DNA of 64,000 nt from Bacteroidaceae bacterium (GTDB lineage Bacteria > Bacteroidota > Bacteroidia > Bacteroidales > Bacteroidaceae), in the NCBI GenBank assembly GCA_016286165.1, contig JAEESE010000009.1, forward strand, positions 1-64,000, given 5' to 3'. The notes beneath the pieces were generated by a model, which was not told the DNA's origin, searched no databases, and worked only from the letters and a program-made list of their open reading frames with translations. Below are positions 24,857-32,911 of the stretch, in pieces (the first letter of the stretch is position 1; each line of letters begins with the position of its first letter). A program made the translations under genes and the position numbers.

Positions 24857-25516
24857 ATGGGACAGAATATAGGATTATTCACCAGGCGACAGTATGCCGA
24901 TGCCGAGGTAGTGGAAGCGCTGCAGCGGCGCGAGCGGCAGATGGAGGAGTGGTTCTATCACAGGGCCAAGCGCTACTTCGACGACCATTTCAATGCCGTG
25001 TTCTTCGACAAGGACCGCAAGCAGGAGATATTCCAGTCGGGATTCCTGAAGCTGTGGATGGAGATAGATAATCGCCGCATACGCGTCGAGGATGGCTTGG
25101 TATGCCGTCAGCAGGCCGACGGAAGGTATACTCCGTTGACGTGTTCGTTGACGACCTTCCTGATGGCTTTCGCACGCACTGAGCACCGCGAGCTGGTTCG
25201 CTCAACCAAGGAGGAGACATACGCGGAGCTGTTTGATGATGTGGAATATGCTAATGTCATGCAGACATCGTTTGACAGCGCCGAAGATATAGATGAACAG
25301 AAGAACCGCATCATAGATGCCTGCATACAGCAGATGTCACCCACATGCGTGGAAATCCTGACACTATTCTATTACAAGGAGAAGAGCCTCGACGAGATTC
25401 TCGAGATACGCAAGGACAAGAACTCGAGCAAGAACGGGCTTAAGACCGCGAAGAACAAGTGCATGAATACGCTGCGAGAACGGGTACAGGCGAAGATGGC
25501 TGCCTTGCAGCGGTGA
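24857..25516 (+). CDS. Sigma-70 family (ECF-like) RNA polymerase sigma factor
   Basis: A 219-residue cytoplasmic protein. Region 2 covers about residues 15-130 (RRERQMEEWFYHRAKRYF, RKQEIFQSGFLKLWMEI, SLTTFLMAFARTEHRELVR), with an unusual insert around 75-95 (IRVEDGLVCRQQADGRYTP). Region 4 covers about 150-212 (ACIQQMSPTCVEILTLFYYKEKSLDEILEI..KNGLKTAKNKCMNTLR), an HTH with a degenerate recognition helix. It would direct polymerase to an unknown regulon, probably including its own locus. Inverted 70-bp repeats lie on both sides. The downstream gene codes for a single-pass membrane protein, the usual place for an anti-sigma factor. Confidence 0.8.
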   Translation: MGQNIGLFTRRQYADAEVVEALQRRERQMEEWFYHRAKRYFDDHFNAVFFDKDRKQEIFQSGFLKLWMEIDNRRIRVEDGLVCRQQADGRYTPLTCSLTTFLMAFARTEHRELVRSTKEETYAELFDDVEYANVMQTSFDSAEDIDEQKNRIIDACIQQMSPTCVEILTLFYYKEKSLDEILEIRKDKNSSKNGLKTAKNKCMNTLRERVQAKMAALQR

Positions 25517-25567
25517 GATTTTTGAGTGCTGCTTCGCAGCGGTGAGGAGCGCTTCGCGCCGGTGAGG
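25508..25567. repeat. Hairpin direct repeat, copy 2
   Basis: Starts in the last two codons of the sigma gene exactly as copy 1 starts in the caspase gene. It contains GCTGCTTCGCAGC and GCGCTTCGCGC hairpins, and another palindrome, GCGCCTACGGCGC, follows at about 25575. Confidence 0.8.
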
Positions 25568-25626
25568 GGTTAGAGCGCCTACGGCGCGGTGAGCAGATTG
25601 GCGTTTTTTTGGGGAAGTTAAAGAAG

Positions 25627-25696
25627 TTAAAGAAGTTAAAGAAGTTCTTGAAGTGTCAAGCGTCCCGTTGGGCCGAGCGAAGGACGATACTTCTGC
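25627..25696. repeat. Right arm of 70-bp inverted repeat flanking the sigma gene
   Basis: Reverse-complement partner of 24721-24790 (66 of 70 matches). It is followed 21 bp later by the membrane-protein gene, so its arm lies in that gene's untranslated leader. Confidence 0.85.
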
Positions 25697-25717
25697 AAAC
25701 AGCTTGAAATAATAAGA

Positions 25718-26314
25718 ATGGAAGACGAAAGATTTATTTTACACGAGGCTGATGAGCTGGATAGGCGCATCATAGAACGTCTGGGGGAGCGCCAGGCGAA
25801 GCTGGACCGCATGGCGGAGATGGAGCGTGGAGCAAAGCGCACCAATCTGCGCCCACTGGCAGTAGCCCTTAGTGTGGCGGCCTGCCTGGCGGTGGTGTTC
25901 CTGATCTCGCCTCTATGGCGTAGTTCCCTCTCGCCACTGGATGAGCTGGGCATAGCAGCACCGTCGATGGAGAACTATCGTGCTGCCCAGCCTGAGTTGA
26001 CAGAGATAATGCAGCTTATAGAGGCGCAGCGCTATGACGAGGCTTTGGCACAGGCGGAGAAGGCTCTTGGCCGTTCCGACGTGAAGTTGGAAGAGCTGGA
26101 TTATGCCTCGGCCACTAGTGGCGACGAAGCTGTCGCCTATGAAGCGGCGGAGGAACTGGTGTATAACAGCGAGCTGCGCTGGACATACATATATCTGCTC
26201 GTGCGCGCGGAGAAGAATAAGGAAGCGCGACGCCAGCTGAAGATATACCTGAAGGATTCCAAGGATGCAGAGCACGAAGACGAAGCCCGCGCGCTGCTTG
26301 AGAAAATAAAATAA
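25718..26314 (+). CDS. Single-pass membrane protein with TPR-like C-terminus, candidate anti-sigma factor
   Basis: A 198-residue protein. Residues 1-44 are charged and helical (ADELDRRIIERLGERQAKLDRM), 46-65 form one membrane helix (PLAVALSVAACLAVVFLISP), and 80-198 are TPR-like helices (IMQLIEAQRYDEALAQAEKAL, then RWTYIYLLVRAEKNKEARRQLKIYL). With the N-terminus inside, the short cytosolic part could bind the sigma factor while the TPR-like part sits in the periplasm. This is the layout of anti-sigma factors, though no named anti-sigma domain is recognised. Immediately downstream of the sigma gene. Confidence 0.65.
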   Translation: MEDERFILHEADELDRRIIERLGERQAKLDRMAEMERGAKRTNLRPLAVALSVAACLAVVFLISPLWRSSLSPLDELGIAAPSMENYRAAQPELTEIMQLIEAQRYDEALAQAEKALGRSDVKLEELDYASATSGDEAVAYEAAEELVYNSELRWTYIYLLVRAEKNKEARRQLKIYLKDSKDAEHEDEARALLEKIK

Positions 26315-26405
26315 AAAAGTTTGGTGGCAATGGTTACTTTTCACAAGAACCTGCTTTAACTTACAAAGCAACCCAAATTTTAAACTCATAAACAACAAAA
26401 CAACA

Positions 26406-27086
26406 ATGAAAAAGATTATCATGATTGCCGTAGCTCTGATGACGCTGGGCATTAACGCAAACGCACAGGATCTGGAAGCAACAAAGGAACTGGTGAAGGA
26501 ACGCCAGGTGTTGGCAAAGGCTTCGAAGAAGCAACTCACCGCCAGAGCCTCGAAGGCTGCACGCAAGGAAGCTAAGCAGTACAAGAAGAATGGCTGGGAA
26601 GTGAACCCCGGTGCGCTGCCCATGGACAAACAGCTGGACCGCGCCTACCAGATGCAGTATGAATTCGAGGAGAATATGATGCCAAAGTACATCATGGGCG
26701 AGGCACGCAGCATTGGCGAGACTTATGATGCCGCCAAGATGCAGGCTTTGGAACTGGCTAAGCAGAACCTGGCCGCACAGATACAGACTGAGATAACCGC
26801 GCTTATCGAAAACACGGTGGCCAACCGTCAGCTGGCACAAGAGGAAGCAGCAAGCATCACAGAGAGCGTACTGTCGAGCAAGAACCTGATTAGCCAGAAT
26901 ATAGGTCGCACAATCAATGTGGTGGAGGTTTATCGCACACTGCCCAATAAGAATAAAGAGGTGCTGGTGCGTATAGGCTACAACACGAAGATGGCTATGG
27001 AGGCTGCACGCTCCAGCGTGCGTGAAGACCTGGAGAAGAAAGGCCACGACCTGCATAAGAAACTTGACGAGGCTTTAGGATTTTAA
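26406..27086 (+). CDS. Exported LPP20-like protein, unknown function
   Basis: A 226-residue protein with a signal peptide (MKKIIMIAVALMTLGINANAQ). After a Lys/Ala-rich helix (about 30-60) comes WEVNPGALPMDKQLDRAYQMQYEFEE and then the segment ARSIGETYDAAKMQALELAKQNLAAQI...SSKNLISQNIGRTINVVEVYRTLPNKNKEVLVRIGY, which resembles the LPP20 / DUF4384-associated fold in this phylum. No lipobox. Ends in a charged helix. It is the fourth gene in the caspase-sigma locus, 91 bp after the membrane TPR-like gene, and the same fold seems present at 13700. Confidence 0.6.
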   Translation: MKKIIMIAVALMTLGINANAQDLEATKELVKERQVLAKASKKQLTARASKAARKEAKQYKKNGWEVNPGALPMDKQLDRAYQMQYEFEENMMPKYIMGEARSIGETYDAAKMQALELAKQNLAAQIQTEITALIENTVANRQLAQEEAASITESVLSSKNLISQNIGRTINVVEVYRTLPNKNKEVLVRIGYNTKMAMEAARSSVREDLEKKGHDLHKKLDEALGF

Positions 27087-27206
27087 CCGGAGAACACGCA
27101 TTATTTGCATTGAGAGGCAAAACATTCGTCTTAACTTCTTTAACTCCATAACTTCTTAACTCCTTCATAATAACCGAGACTTGAATTCTAATATCGGCAT
27201 ACGGCT

Positions 27207-28751
27207 ATGAAGAATGTGTTACGCCTGACAATAGCGCTGGTCCTGCTCACGACTGTCGTGGGCAGGATGCAGGCGCAGACGGGAAATGATGCGCGGGCTA
27301 AGTTTGATGCCTTTCGTCAAGAGGCACAGCAGCGCTACGCTGACTTCCGCAGGCAGGTGAATATGAAGTATGCCGATTTCATGGAGCACGCATGGAGTGA
27401 GTTTGTGGCAGGCCCAGCCATAGCTATGCCCAAGGATCAGGAACTGCGACCACAGCCTATGCCGCGTCAGGACTGGGATAAGCCAGTGCAAACGAGGCCG
27501 ATAAGGGTGGAGGAGGTTGTGGCGCCTGTGTTGCCTAAACCGCAGCCCATGCCAATAAGCCCGATAGGTGAGGAACAGAAACCTAAGGACACGCCTGATG
27601 CGGAACCGGAAGTGACGCCTGATGTAGAACCTGAACAGGTGCCGATAGAGCCGCAAGCTGAAGGAGTAGACTTCGTGCTCTATGGCACACCGCTGCATGT
27701 GAGATTCAGTGATAAGTTGAGATTCACGCTGAACGACGTCACTGAACGGACAATAGCCGAGGCTTGGCGAAGGCTTTCGGGACCTGACTACGACGCTACG
27801 CTGACTGACTGTGTAAGCTTGCGACGCAAGATGCACCTCTGTGATTGGGCTTACCTGCTGATGTTGGAGCAGATGGCGAAAGCGTGTATGGGCGGAGGTG
27901 ATGCCGCTACGCTGATGATGGCTTATATGTATTGTCAGACAGGCTATCAGATGCGCTTGGGAATGGTGAAGGGACACCTCGTGATGCTCTTTGCCAGTGA
28001 ACATCAGATCTACGAGCAGAACTGCTATGAGATTCGTGGACAGCGCTACTATGCGTTCCTGAACGAGGCGGGGCGTATGCAGGTCTGCGACCTCTCATTC
28101 CCAAAAGAACAGCCCCTGTCGCTGCTTATTGCTGAGGAACAGGCTTTTGCTATGGATAGGGGAGAGGAGCGTGTGCTGCAGTCGGTGCTCGACAGCACGT
28201 TGACGGCAAGGGTGGCGGTAAACCGAAACTTAATAGCCTTCTATAATGATTATCCGTCGTCGATGATTGGTAATGACTTCATGACGCGCTGGGCTCTGTA
28301 TGCCAATACCCCGCTGCAGGCTGAGGTGCAGGACCAATTATATCCTCAGCTGCAGGCTATGACCGAAGGTAAGAACGAGTACGAGAAGGTCGGTGTGTTG
28401 CTCTCTTTCATGCACTGGGCTTTCGATTACAGACAGGATGATGAAGTTTGGGGGCGCGACAGGGCTTTCTTCGCAGAAGAAACGTTGATTTATCCTTATT
28501 CAGATTGCGAAGACCGTAGTATTCTTTTCTCGCGTCTTGTGCGCGATGTCTTCGGGTTGGAAGTGGTATTGGTGTATTATCCTCGCCATATAGCCACCGC
28601 CGTGCATTTCACGACGGAAGTGCCTGGCGACTATATCTCCCTCGGAGGCCGCCGGTTCACTATCTGCGATCCAACCTATATAGGTGCAAAGGTAGGCCAG
28701 ACTATGTCGGACCTTAACAACGAGAAAGCAAAGGTTATTCTGCTCAAATAA
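27207..28751 (+). CDS. Exported transglutaminase-like protein
   Basis: A 514-residue protein with a signal peptide (LTIALVLLTTVVGRMQAQ). A helical region follows (about 28-70), then a Pro/Glu-rich linker (about 75-145: QPMPRQDWDKP..., DTPDAEPEVTPDVEPEQVP), then a globular body. The C-terminal part has a papain/transglutaminase triad in the right order and spacing: Cys434 in YSDCEDRS, His467 in ATAVHF and Asp488 in ICDPTY. Relatives act as peptidases or crosslinkers in the cell envelope. A linker as long as this suggests it spans periplasmic space. It probably belongs to the caspase locus, 120 bp after the LPP20-like gene. Confidence 0.7.
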   Translation: MKNVLRLTIALVLLTTVVGRMQAQTGNDARAKFDAFRQEAQQRYADFRRQVNMKYADFMEHAWSEFVAGPAIAMPKDQELRPQPMPRQDWDKPVQTRPIRVEEVVAPVLPKPQPMPISPIGEEQKPKDTPDAEPEVTPDVEPEQVPIEPQAEGVDFVLYGTPLHVRFSDKLRFTLNDVTERTIAEAWRRLSGPDYDATLTDCVSLRRKMHLCDWAYLLMLEQMAKACMGGGDAATLMMAYMYCQTGYQMRLGMVKGHLVMLFASEHQIYEQNCYEIRGQRYYAFLNEAGRMQVCDLSFPKEQPLSLLIAEEQAFAMDRGEERVLQSVLDSTLTARVAVNRNLIAFYNDYPSSMIGNDFMTRWALYANTPLQAEVQDQLYPQLQAMTEGKNEYEKVGVLLSFMHWAFDYRQDDEVWGRDRAFFAEETLIYPYSDCEDRSILFSRLVRDVFGLEVVLVYYPRHIATAVHFTTEVPGDYISLGGRRFTICDPTYIGAKVGQTMSDLNNEKAKVILLK

Positions 28752-28855
28752 AGGTGATTAAAGTCAATGGTGCCACCTATAAAATCTAGAAGCGAACAGT
28801 TGTGGGGTATTTGCTTAGTAGATAAACTGTATAGAAGATTGCGGCCGGTGGGCAA

Positions 28856-29986
28856 TCAGTGCCCCTTTCGTTTCAGCCATAGCCGGAGTAGGGGGTCGGC
28901 AATGGTGTAGGTGCGCTCGCGCTTGGTGATGAGGTCGTATTCGAGGAGTTTCTTCTCGGCTGATTGCACGGCACTGGCTGATTTGAGTTTGTGGCGCTTG
29001 ACGAAGGCTGAAGAGGTGATACGTTCTGCGAGGCCAGCATTGCTTATGGCGTAAAGCAGTTCTTTCTGCTGCTCGGTTACGTATGACAGTTGTTCGCGCA
29101 GGCGCGTATCGCAGCTGTCTGTATAGTCTTCGATGAGCTTTGCTGCCAGTTCTTGCGTGCAGGTGTCGCCGCTCTGCATCGTCGAGAAGGCATCGTGGAA
29201 GATGCGCTGTACGTAGAATGTTACGCCTTCGAACGTCGTATAGACGTAGTCGATGGCTGCGCGATCCACTCGCATCGCTGCCTTGTGGAAATGGCGGGTC
29301 ACGAACTCGGCATAGACGTCTAATGCAATGGGCTCGAGCAGGAGCGTGGTCGTGCTGTTGTAGAAGGGTCGTGCGCTGGAGTGGAACATCTCGTCCATGA
29401 TGCGTCGCTCACTGCCGGCAAAGATAAAGCAGGCGTTGCCAAGGTGCTGTATGTGTGACCTTAGAAGTGCCTCGACGTTTTTCTCGGGATAGTTCACTAT
29501 TTGCTGAAACTCGTCAATGGCCACTATGCAGGGTCGCTCGGCATGCTCGAGAAACTGGCATATCTCGTCCCAGGAATAATCGGGGTTGGTGATGTCGCCA
29601 AGTTTAAGGTCGAGTGTCGGTGATGCTTGAATGGCATCATAGCCGAAACTGGCACTCAGCGAGCGCACAATCTGTGTGAATGATTTCAGCATTCGCTCGC
29701 TCCGTGATGCCACCTGCCGGAAGACGGCGTGGCCAAGCTCAAACATAAATTCGCGCAGGCTTGTAGTGTGCAGTATGTCGATGTTGATTATGTAATAATT
29801 GTCTGACAACTCGGGCTTATTGAAGCAGAAGTCCATCAGGCCGGTTTTGCCGACGCGCCTAGGCGAGAGCAGTACGACGTGCTCCTGATTCTGCAGTCTC
29901 CTGATAAGGGTTGAGGCTTCTGCTCTACGATCACAGAATAGGTCTACAGGGATTTTTCCTGATATTACGAACGGGTTGCGAATCAT
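28856..29986 (-). CDS. STAND/MNS-type AAA ATPase (ATPase_2)
   Basis: A 376-residue cytoplasmic protein of the archaeal-type ATPase_2 family (PF01637). N-terminal FxGR-like lead (PVDLFCDRRAEASTL), Walker A SPRRVGKTG with Lys47, Walker B CIVAIDEFQQ near 150-160, then sensor FIFAGSERR. The C-terminal third is a winged helix (SSAFVKRHKLKSASAVQSAEKKLLEYDLI) ending ADPLLRLWLKR, the usual end of this family. These proteins are found scattered in genomes and are often linked to defence or mobile DNA; the function here is unknown. It stands alone with its own strong promoter. Confidence 0.85.
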   Translation of the reverse strand: MIRNPFVISGKIPVDLFCDRRAEASTLIRRLQNQEHVVLLSPRRVGKTGLMDFCFNKPELSDNYYIINIDILHTTSLREFMFELGHAVFRQVASRSERMLKSFTQIVRSLSASFGYDAIQASPTLDLKLGDITNPDYSWDEICQFLEHAERPCIVAIDEFQQIVNYPEKNVEALLRSHIQHLGNACFIFAGSERRIMDEMFHSSARPFYNSTTTLLLEPIALDVYAEFVTRHFHKAAMRVDRAAIDYVYTTFEGVTFYVQRIFHDAFSTMQSGDTCTQELAAKLIEDYTDSCDTRLREQLSYVTEQQKELLYAISNAGLAERITSSAFVKRHKLKSASAVQSAEKKLLEYDLITKRERTYTIADPLLRLWLKRKGH

Positions 29987-30028
29987 TTTCCTTGTTCCTT
30001 TGCGTGGTTTAGCATGTTAGTTTTCAGA

Positions 30029-30062
30029 CGCAAAGGTAAGGTTTTATATTGATTATGCAAAA
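30029..30062 (-). promoter_or_regulatory. Promoter of the STAND ATPase gene
   Basis: On the minus strand TTTTG (30062-30058) and TACCTTTGCG (30038-30029) are 19 bp apart, a textbook Bacteroidota promoter. It lies 43 bp upstream of the ATPase start. Confidence 0.75.
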
Positions 30063-30135
30063 CAAATTATGCAAAAAGAATAATTTTTATGGCATAATTT
30101 GATCGGCGTGCGGGTGAAGGTGCTGCTGCGGTCAC

Positions 30136-31254
30136 TCAGAACCGGTAGCCGAATGCGGTATAGACGGTCCAGTAGGAGGTGTAGCCGTGGTCGCTGGAGT
30201 TGTGATAACGGAAGTGGTTGTAGTGGCTGTAGGCACGTAGGTAGTAGCGGTTGTGCTGATAGCTCACGGCAAAACGAGTGTCGAAGTTCCAGGAGACGCG
30301 GTTGTTGATGTGCTCCTCGCCGGTTTGTACGAGGCGGTATTCTTTCATGTCATCGCTGATGTCGAGGTCGTAGGTGCATACGGTGATACGGTTGTAGAAG
30401 GTGAGCATGGGCACGGCCATGGCGCTGATGAGCCAACCGCGGGCAGGAACCCAGTTGTAGGCATAGCCTGCGCCTAAGCTGGCTTGCGTGAACTTGAACT
30501 TGCCGACATCGTTCATCAGCACTTGCAGCAGGAAATTATGGGGGTCGGCAAAGGCGACGCGCGAATGGTAGTACATGGCACCTGCCACGGGACTGCCGGC
30601 GGAGCGCAGTTGCTGCAGCGACTGGTCATAGGCTGCGGCATAGGAGAAGCGCTTGCGGTTGAACATGTAATATGCGTCGAGGAAGAGAGAACGCATGCGC
30701 AACGGGTTCTCGGTGCTCCATTCCAGTTGGTCGGAATAGTCCTCACCCTTCCTGCTTATCTCTGGCTTGCCTGAACGGTAGCTGTTGATGCGCAGGTTTA
30801 TGCCGTAGCTGCCGCCTGTAGCACCGAATGAGAGGGTTTTGCAGTCGCTGCCTATTATGGCACGCGAGAGGCCGAGCCCATAGCCTCGGTAACCCGCCCA
30901 GGCTCCGATGCTGACGGTGGGCCCGCTATGTGTTGCGGCAGTCCATGTTGAGCCATCCTCCAGATCGTGGTCGGTTGCCGTCATATGAAGGTCTGCATTG
31001 TTTATGTCGGAGCGTATCTCTGCAGACCATGGCTTCACGGGCTGTCCGACATAGCTGCGGTCCAGTCCGCTGACTGCCGAGGAGTCGACAAATTCCTTCA
31101 GCTTGAGCAGCAGGCGCAGCGGCAAGGGTTTGGGCTTGGCGGTGCTCTCCTGCGCGGTGCCCTCTTGTGCGGTGCTCTCCTGCGCGGCAAGCGCGCACGG
31201 CAGCAATGCCAGCATGATGATGGCTAAACCTTTCAAAGGCCAAGGACTTTTCAT
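30136..31254 (-). CDS. DUF4421-like outer-membrane protein
   Basis: A 372-residue exported protein; the start at 31254 (MKSPWPLKGLAIIMLALLPCALAAQ) gives the signal peptide. A short linker of TAQES/TAQEG repeats follows (residues 27-40). The rest alternates hydrophobic and polar residues with many Tyr and Gly, ends in Phe (YTAFGYRF), and matches the DUF4421 pattern (DxSYVGxPxKPWSAEI, GxWAGYRGYGLGLS, GSYGINLRINSYR). It is probably a beta-barrel in the outer membrane. Its function is unknown. Transcribed left, divergent from the 31672 gene. Confidence 0.75.
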   Translation of the reverse strand: MKSPWPLKGLAIIMLALLPCALAAQESTAQEGTAQESTAKPKPLPLRLLLKLKEFVDSSAVSGLDRSYVGQPVKPWSAEIRSDINNADLHMTATDHDLEDGSTWTAATHSGPTVSIGAWAGYRGYGLGLSRAIIGSDCKTLSFGATGGSYGINLRINSYRSGKPEISRKGEDYSDQLEWSTENPLRMRSLFLDAYYMFNRKRFSYAAAYDQSLQQLRSAGSPVAGAMYYHSRVAFADPHNFLLQVLMNDVGKFKFTQASLGAGYAYNWVPARGWLISAMAVPMLTFYNRITVCTYDLDISDDMKEYRLVQTGEEHINNRVSWNFDTRFAVSYQHNRYYLRAYSHYNHFRYHNSSDHGYTSYWTVYTAFGYRF

Positions 31255-31287
31255 TGGACTACAGTCAGCATGTTTTAGGGTTGACGC

Positions 31288-31297
31288 TACAAAGGTA
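31288..31297 (-). promoter_or_regulatory. -7 element of the DUF4421-like gene
   Basis: The minus strand reads TACCTTTGTA, 33 bp upstream of the start. No good -33 box at normal spacing. Confidence 0.5.
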
Positions 31298-31364
31298 TAA
31301 TAAAAAGTTGAATGAATGACCATAAGTGACTGAAAGTTTAGAAATTTCCAGTCAGACGTTTTGC

Positions 31365-31545
31365 GCTACACGACCGTACATGTAGCGTCGCACGACCGTA
31401 CGTGTAGGGCTGCATGGCCGTACGTGTAGCACCGTACGACCGGATGTGTGGGGCTGCATGGCCGTATTTGTAGAGCTGCATGGCCGTATTTGTAGAGCCG
31501 CATGGCCGTATTTGTAGCGTCGCATGGCCGTATTTGTAGAGCTAT
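31365..31545. repeat. 22-bp tandem array, eight copies
   Basis: Eight units with an exact 22-bp period; the CCGTA (or CCGGA) core starts at 31374, 31396, 31418, 31440, 31462, 31484, 31506 and 31528. The right-hand units are near identical (GCATGGCCGTATTTGTAG); the left-hand ones are more diverged. Each unit carries part-palindromic CTACA/TGTAG ends. The array fills the 348-bp gap between two divergent genes, upstream of both promoters. It has no spacers, so it is not a CRISPR array. Confidence 0.9.
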
Positions 31546-31611
31546 TGAGCGCTCGGTGAGGCTTAGCTACAAGAATTTTGAGTGTGCTTTGTATTCATTT
31601 TCACCCATTTG

Positions 31612-31645
31612 TTTTGCGTAATGAATGGAATGTGCTACCTTTGCA
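31612..31645 (+). promoter_or_regulatory. Promoter of the 31672 gene
   Basis: TTTTG (31612-31616), 19 bp, TACCTTTGCA (31636-31645). Transcription should start near 31650. This rules out a longer frame beginning at 31582 and fixes the start at 31672. Confidence 0.75.
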
Positions 31646-31671
31646 GGCGTTTTAAAAATATTACATTAATA

Positions 31672-32535
31672 ATGAAACAGTATAGAACTCTTTTATCAGC
31701 GGCTTTCGCTTTGGTTATGCTGATGGCTTCCCAGATGGCTTCGGCTCAGGGAAAGCGCATCAGCCGGATGGAGTATGACGGTGAATATGTGGAATTGTAT
31801 TATAATGACCAAGATCGCGTTGAGACCGCTTACGACAGTGAATTCGGCATGCAGCACTTCACCTACGAGGCAGACCGCGCTTACACGGAGTGGCTGATAA
31901 CCACGGGCTTTACTTTCTATGACGGAACCCGTTTGTCTGGTATCATTGAAGACGAAAGTATGTTTGCATTTGAGTGGAATGGTGATGTAATCACGCGTAT
32001 ACAGGAGATAGAAGATGGGGAGGTAGAGGACGAAGGCGAACTGACCTATTATGACAGAGAGTGTAATGTTCCCGCCCTCTCGCAAGCTTTGGCCATCATG
32101 GCAGGTGTTTTTGCGGAACCTGAGGAGCTTGCTATTATCTATGGCTGCTATGCTCTGAAAGATTATTTCGGCACGCCGGTCCGTAAGCTGGTGAAGACAT
32201 CCCATTTGAGGGAAGGTATTGACGATGAGTATGACCACTGGTTGTATGATGTGACATATGATTATGATTTTGATTCCGACGGCTATGTGACTAAGGTTAA
32301 GATGCATATAGAAGAGGAGCATTGGGATAGAAGCAGCGGTACAGGACGCCGTTCTAATGATGAGTTTATAAACATCTTCTGGGAGCCTACGACCGGTATC
32401 AAGAACGCCGTCGATAGTCGTAAGACAAAAGGCACGGTCTATACGTTGAGCGGACAGAAGCTGACACATAAATCCGCAGGTGTGTTGAGGCCTGGCGTAT
32501 ATGTGGTTGATGGCCGTAAGATAGCAGTGAAATAA
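31672..32535 (+). CDS. Exported protein with sorting-type C-terminal tail, unknown function
   Basis: A 287-residue protein with a signal peptide (LLSAAFALVMLMASQMASAQ). The body has YxxxGxVxxxxYxx-type beta-strand repeats (MEYDGEYVELYYNDQDRVETAY, FEWNGDVITRIQEI, YDYDFDSDGYVTKVKMHI), similar to the YD/DUF4595-type sheets seen in exported Bacteroidota proteins. The last 35 residues (VYTLSGQKL...LRPGVYVVDGRKIAVK) match the tail of several other exported proteins in the window. The family is not otherwise recognised. A DUF3467 gene follows 37 bp downstream. Confidence 0.65.
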   Translation: MKQYRTLLSAAFALVMLMASQMASAQGKRISRMEYDGEYVELYYNDQDRVETAYDSEFGMQHFTYEADRAYTEWLITTGFTFYDGTRLSGIIEDESMFAFEWNGDVITRIQEIEDGEVEDEGELTYYDRECNVPALSQALAIMAGVFAEPEELAIIYGCYALKDYFGTPVRKLVKTSHLREGIDDEYDHWLYDVTYDYDFDSDGYVTKVKMHIEEEHWDRSSGTGRRSNDEFINIFWEPTTGIKNAVDSRKTKGTVYTLSGQKLTHKSAGVLRPGVYVVDGRKIAVK

Positions 32536-32572
32536 TTGATAACCAAATAAATAAATAAAAAAGAATATATCT

Positions 32573-32890
32573 ATGGCAAACAATAACGAACAGCAAAAGC
32601 AGGGGCAGGTTCAGGTGAACATGACTCCTGAAGTGGAGAAGGGTGTATACTCAAACCTCACCATCATGGGCTTCACGCCTACGGAGTTTATAATGGATTT
32701 CGTGTTCCATCACCCAGGTATGCCGCGTGCCAACGTGCAGAGTAGGGTGGTGATGTCGCCGGTGCAGGCCAAGCGTCTGATGCGCCTGCTGGAGCAGAAC
32801 ATGGCCAACTACGAGAAGAACAACGGCGTAATAGCGCTGCCCGAAGACAACAAACCCATGGGACCCATCTCACCCTTTAAGGTTAATTGA
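32573..32890 (+). CDS. DUF3467 domain-containing protein
   Basis: A 105-residue cytoplasmic protein of the DUF3467 family: VNMTPEVEKGVYSNLTIMGFTPTEFIMDF, then SRVVMSPVQAKRLMRLLEQNMANYE. Function unknown. In several Bacteroidota, as I recall, this gene sits between rpoC and rpsL. Here metY separates it from the ribosomal block and rpoBC is not adjacent. Confidence 0.85.
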   Translation: MANNNEQQKQGQVQVNMTPEVEKGVYSNLTIMGFTPTEFIMDFVFHHPGMPRANVQSRVVMSPVQAKRLMRLLEQNMANYEKNNGVIALPEDNKPMGPISPFKVN

Positions 32891-32911
32891 GGTAGAATAA
32901 CACGACAAGCA

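Noticed and set aside
31365..31545. CRISPR array
   Set aside because: The 22-bp units are directly adjacent with no spacers and no cas gene is present, so it is a plain tandem repeat.
31582..31671. Longer start for the exported protein at 31672
   Set aside because: The promoter (31612-31645) lies inside this stretch, so it cannot be translated from that transcript, and the signal peptide begins at 31672.
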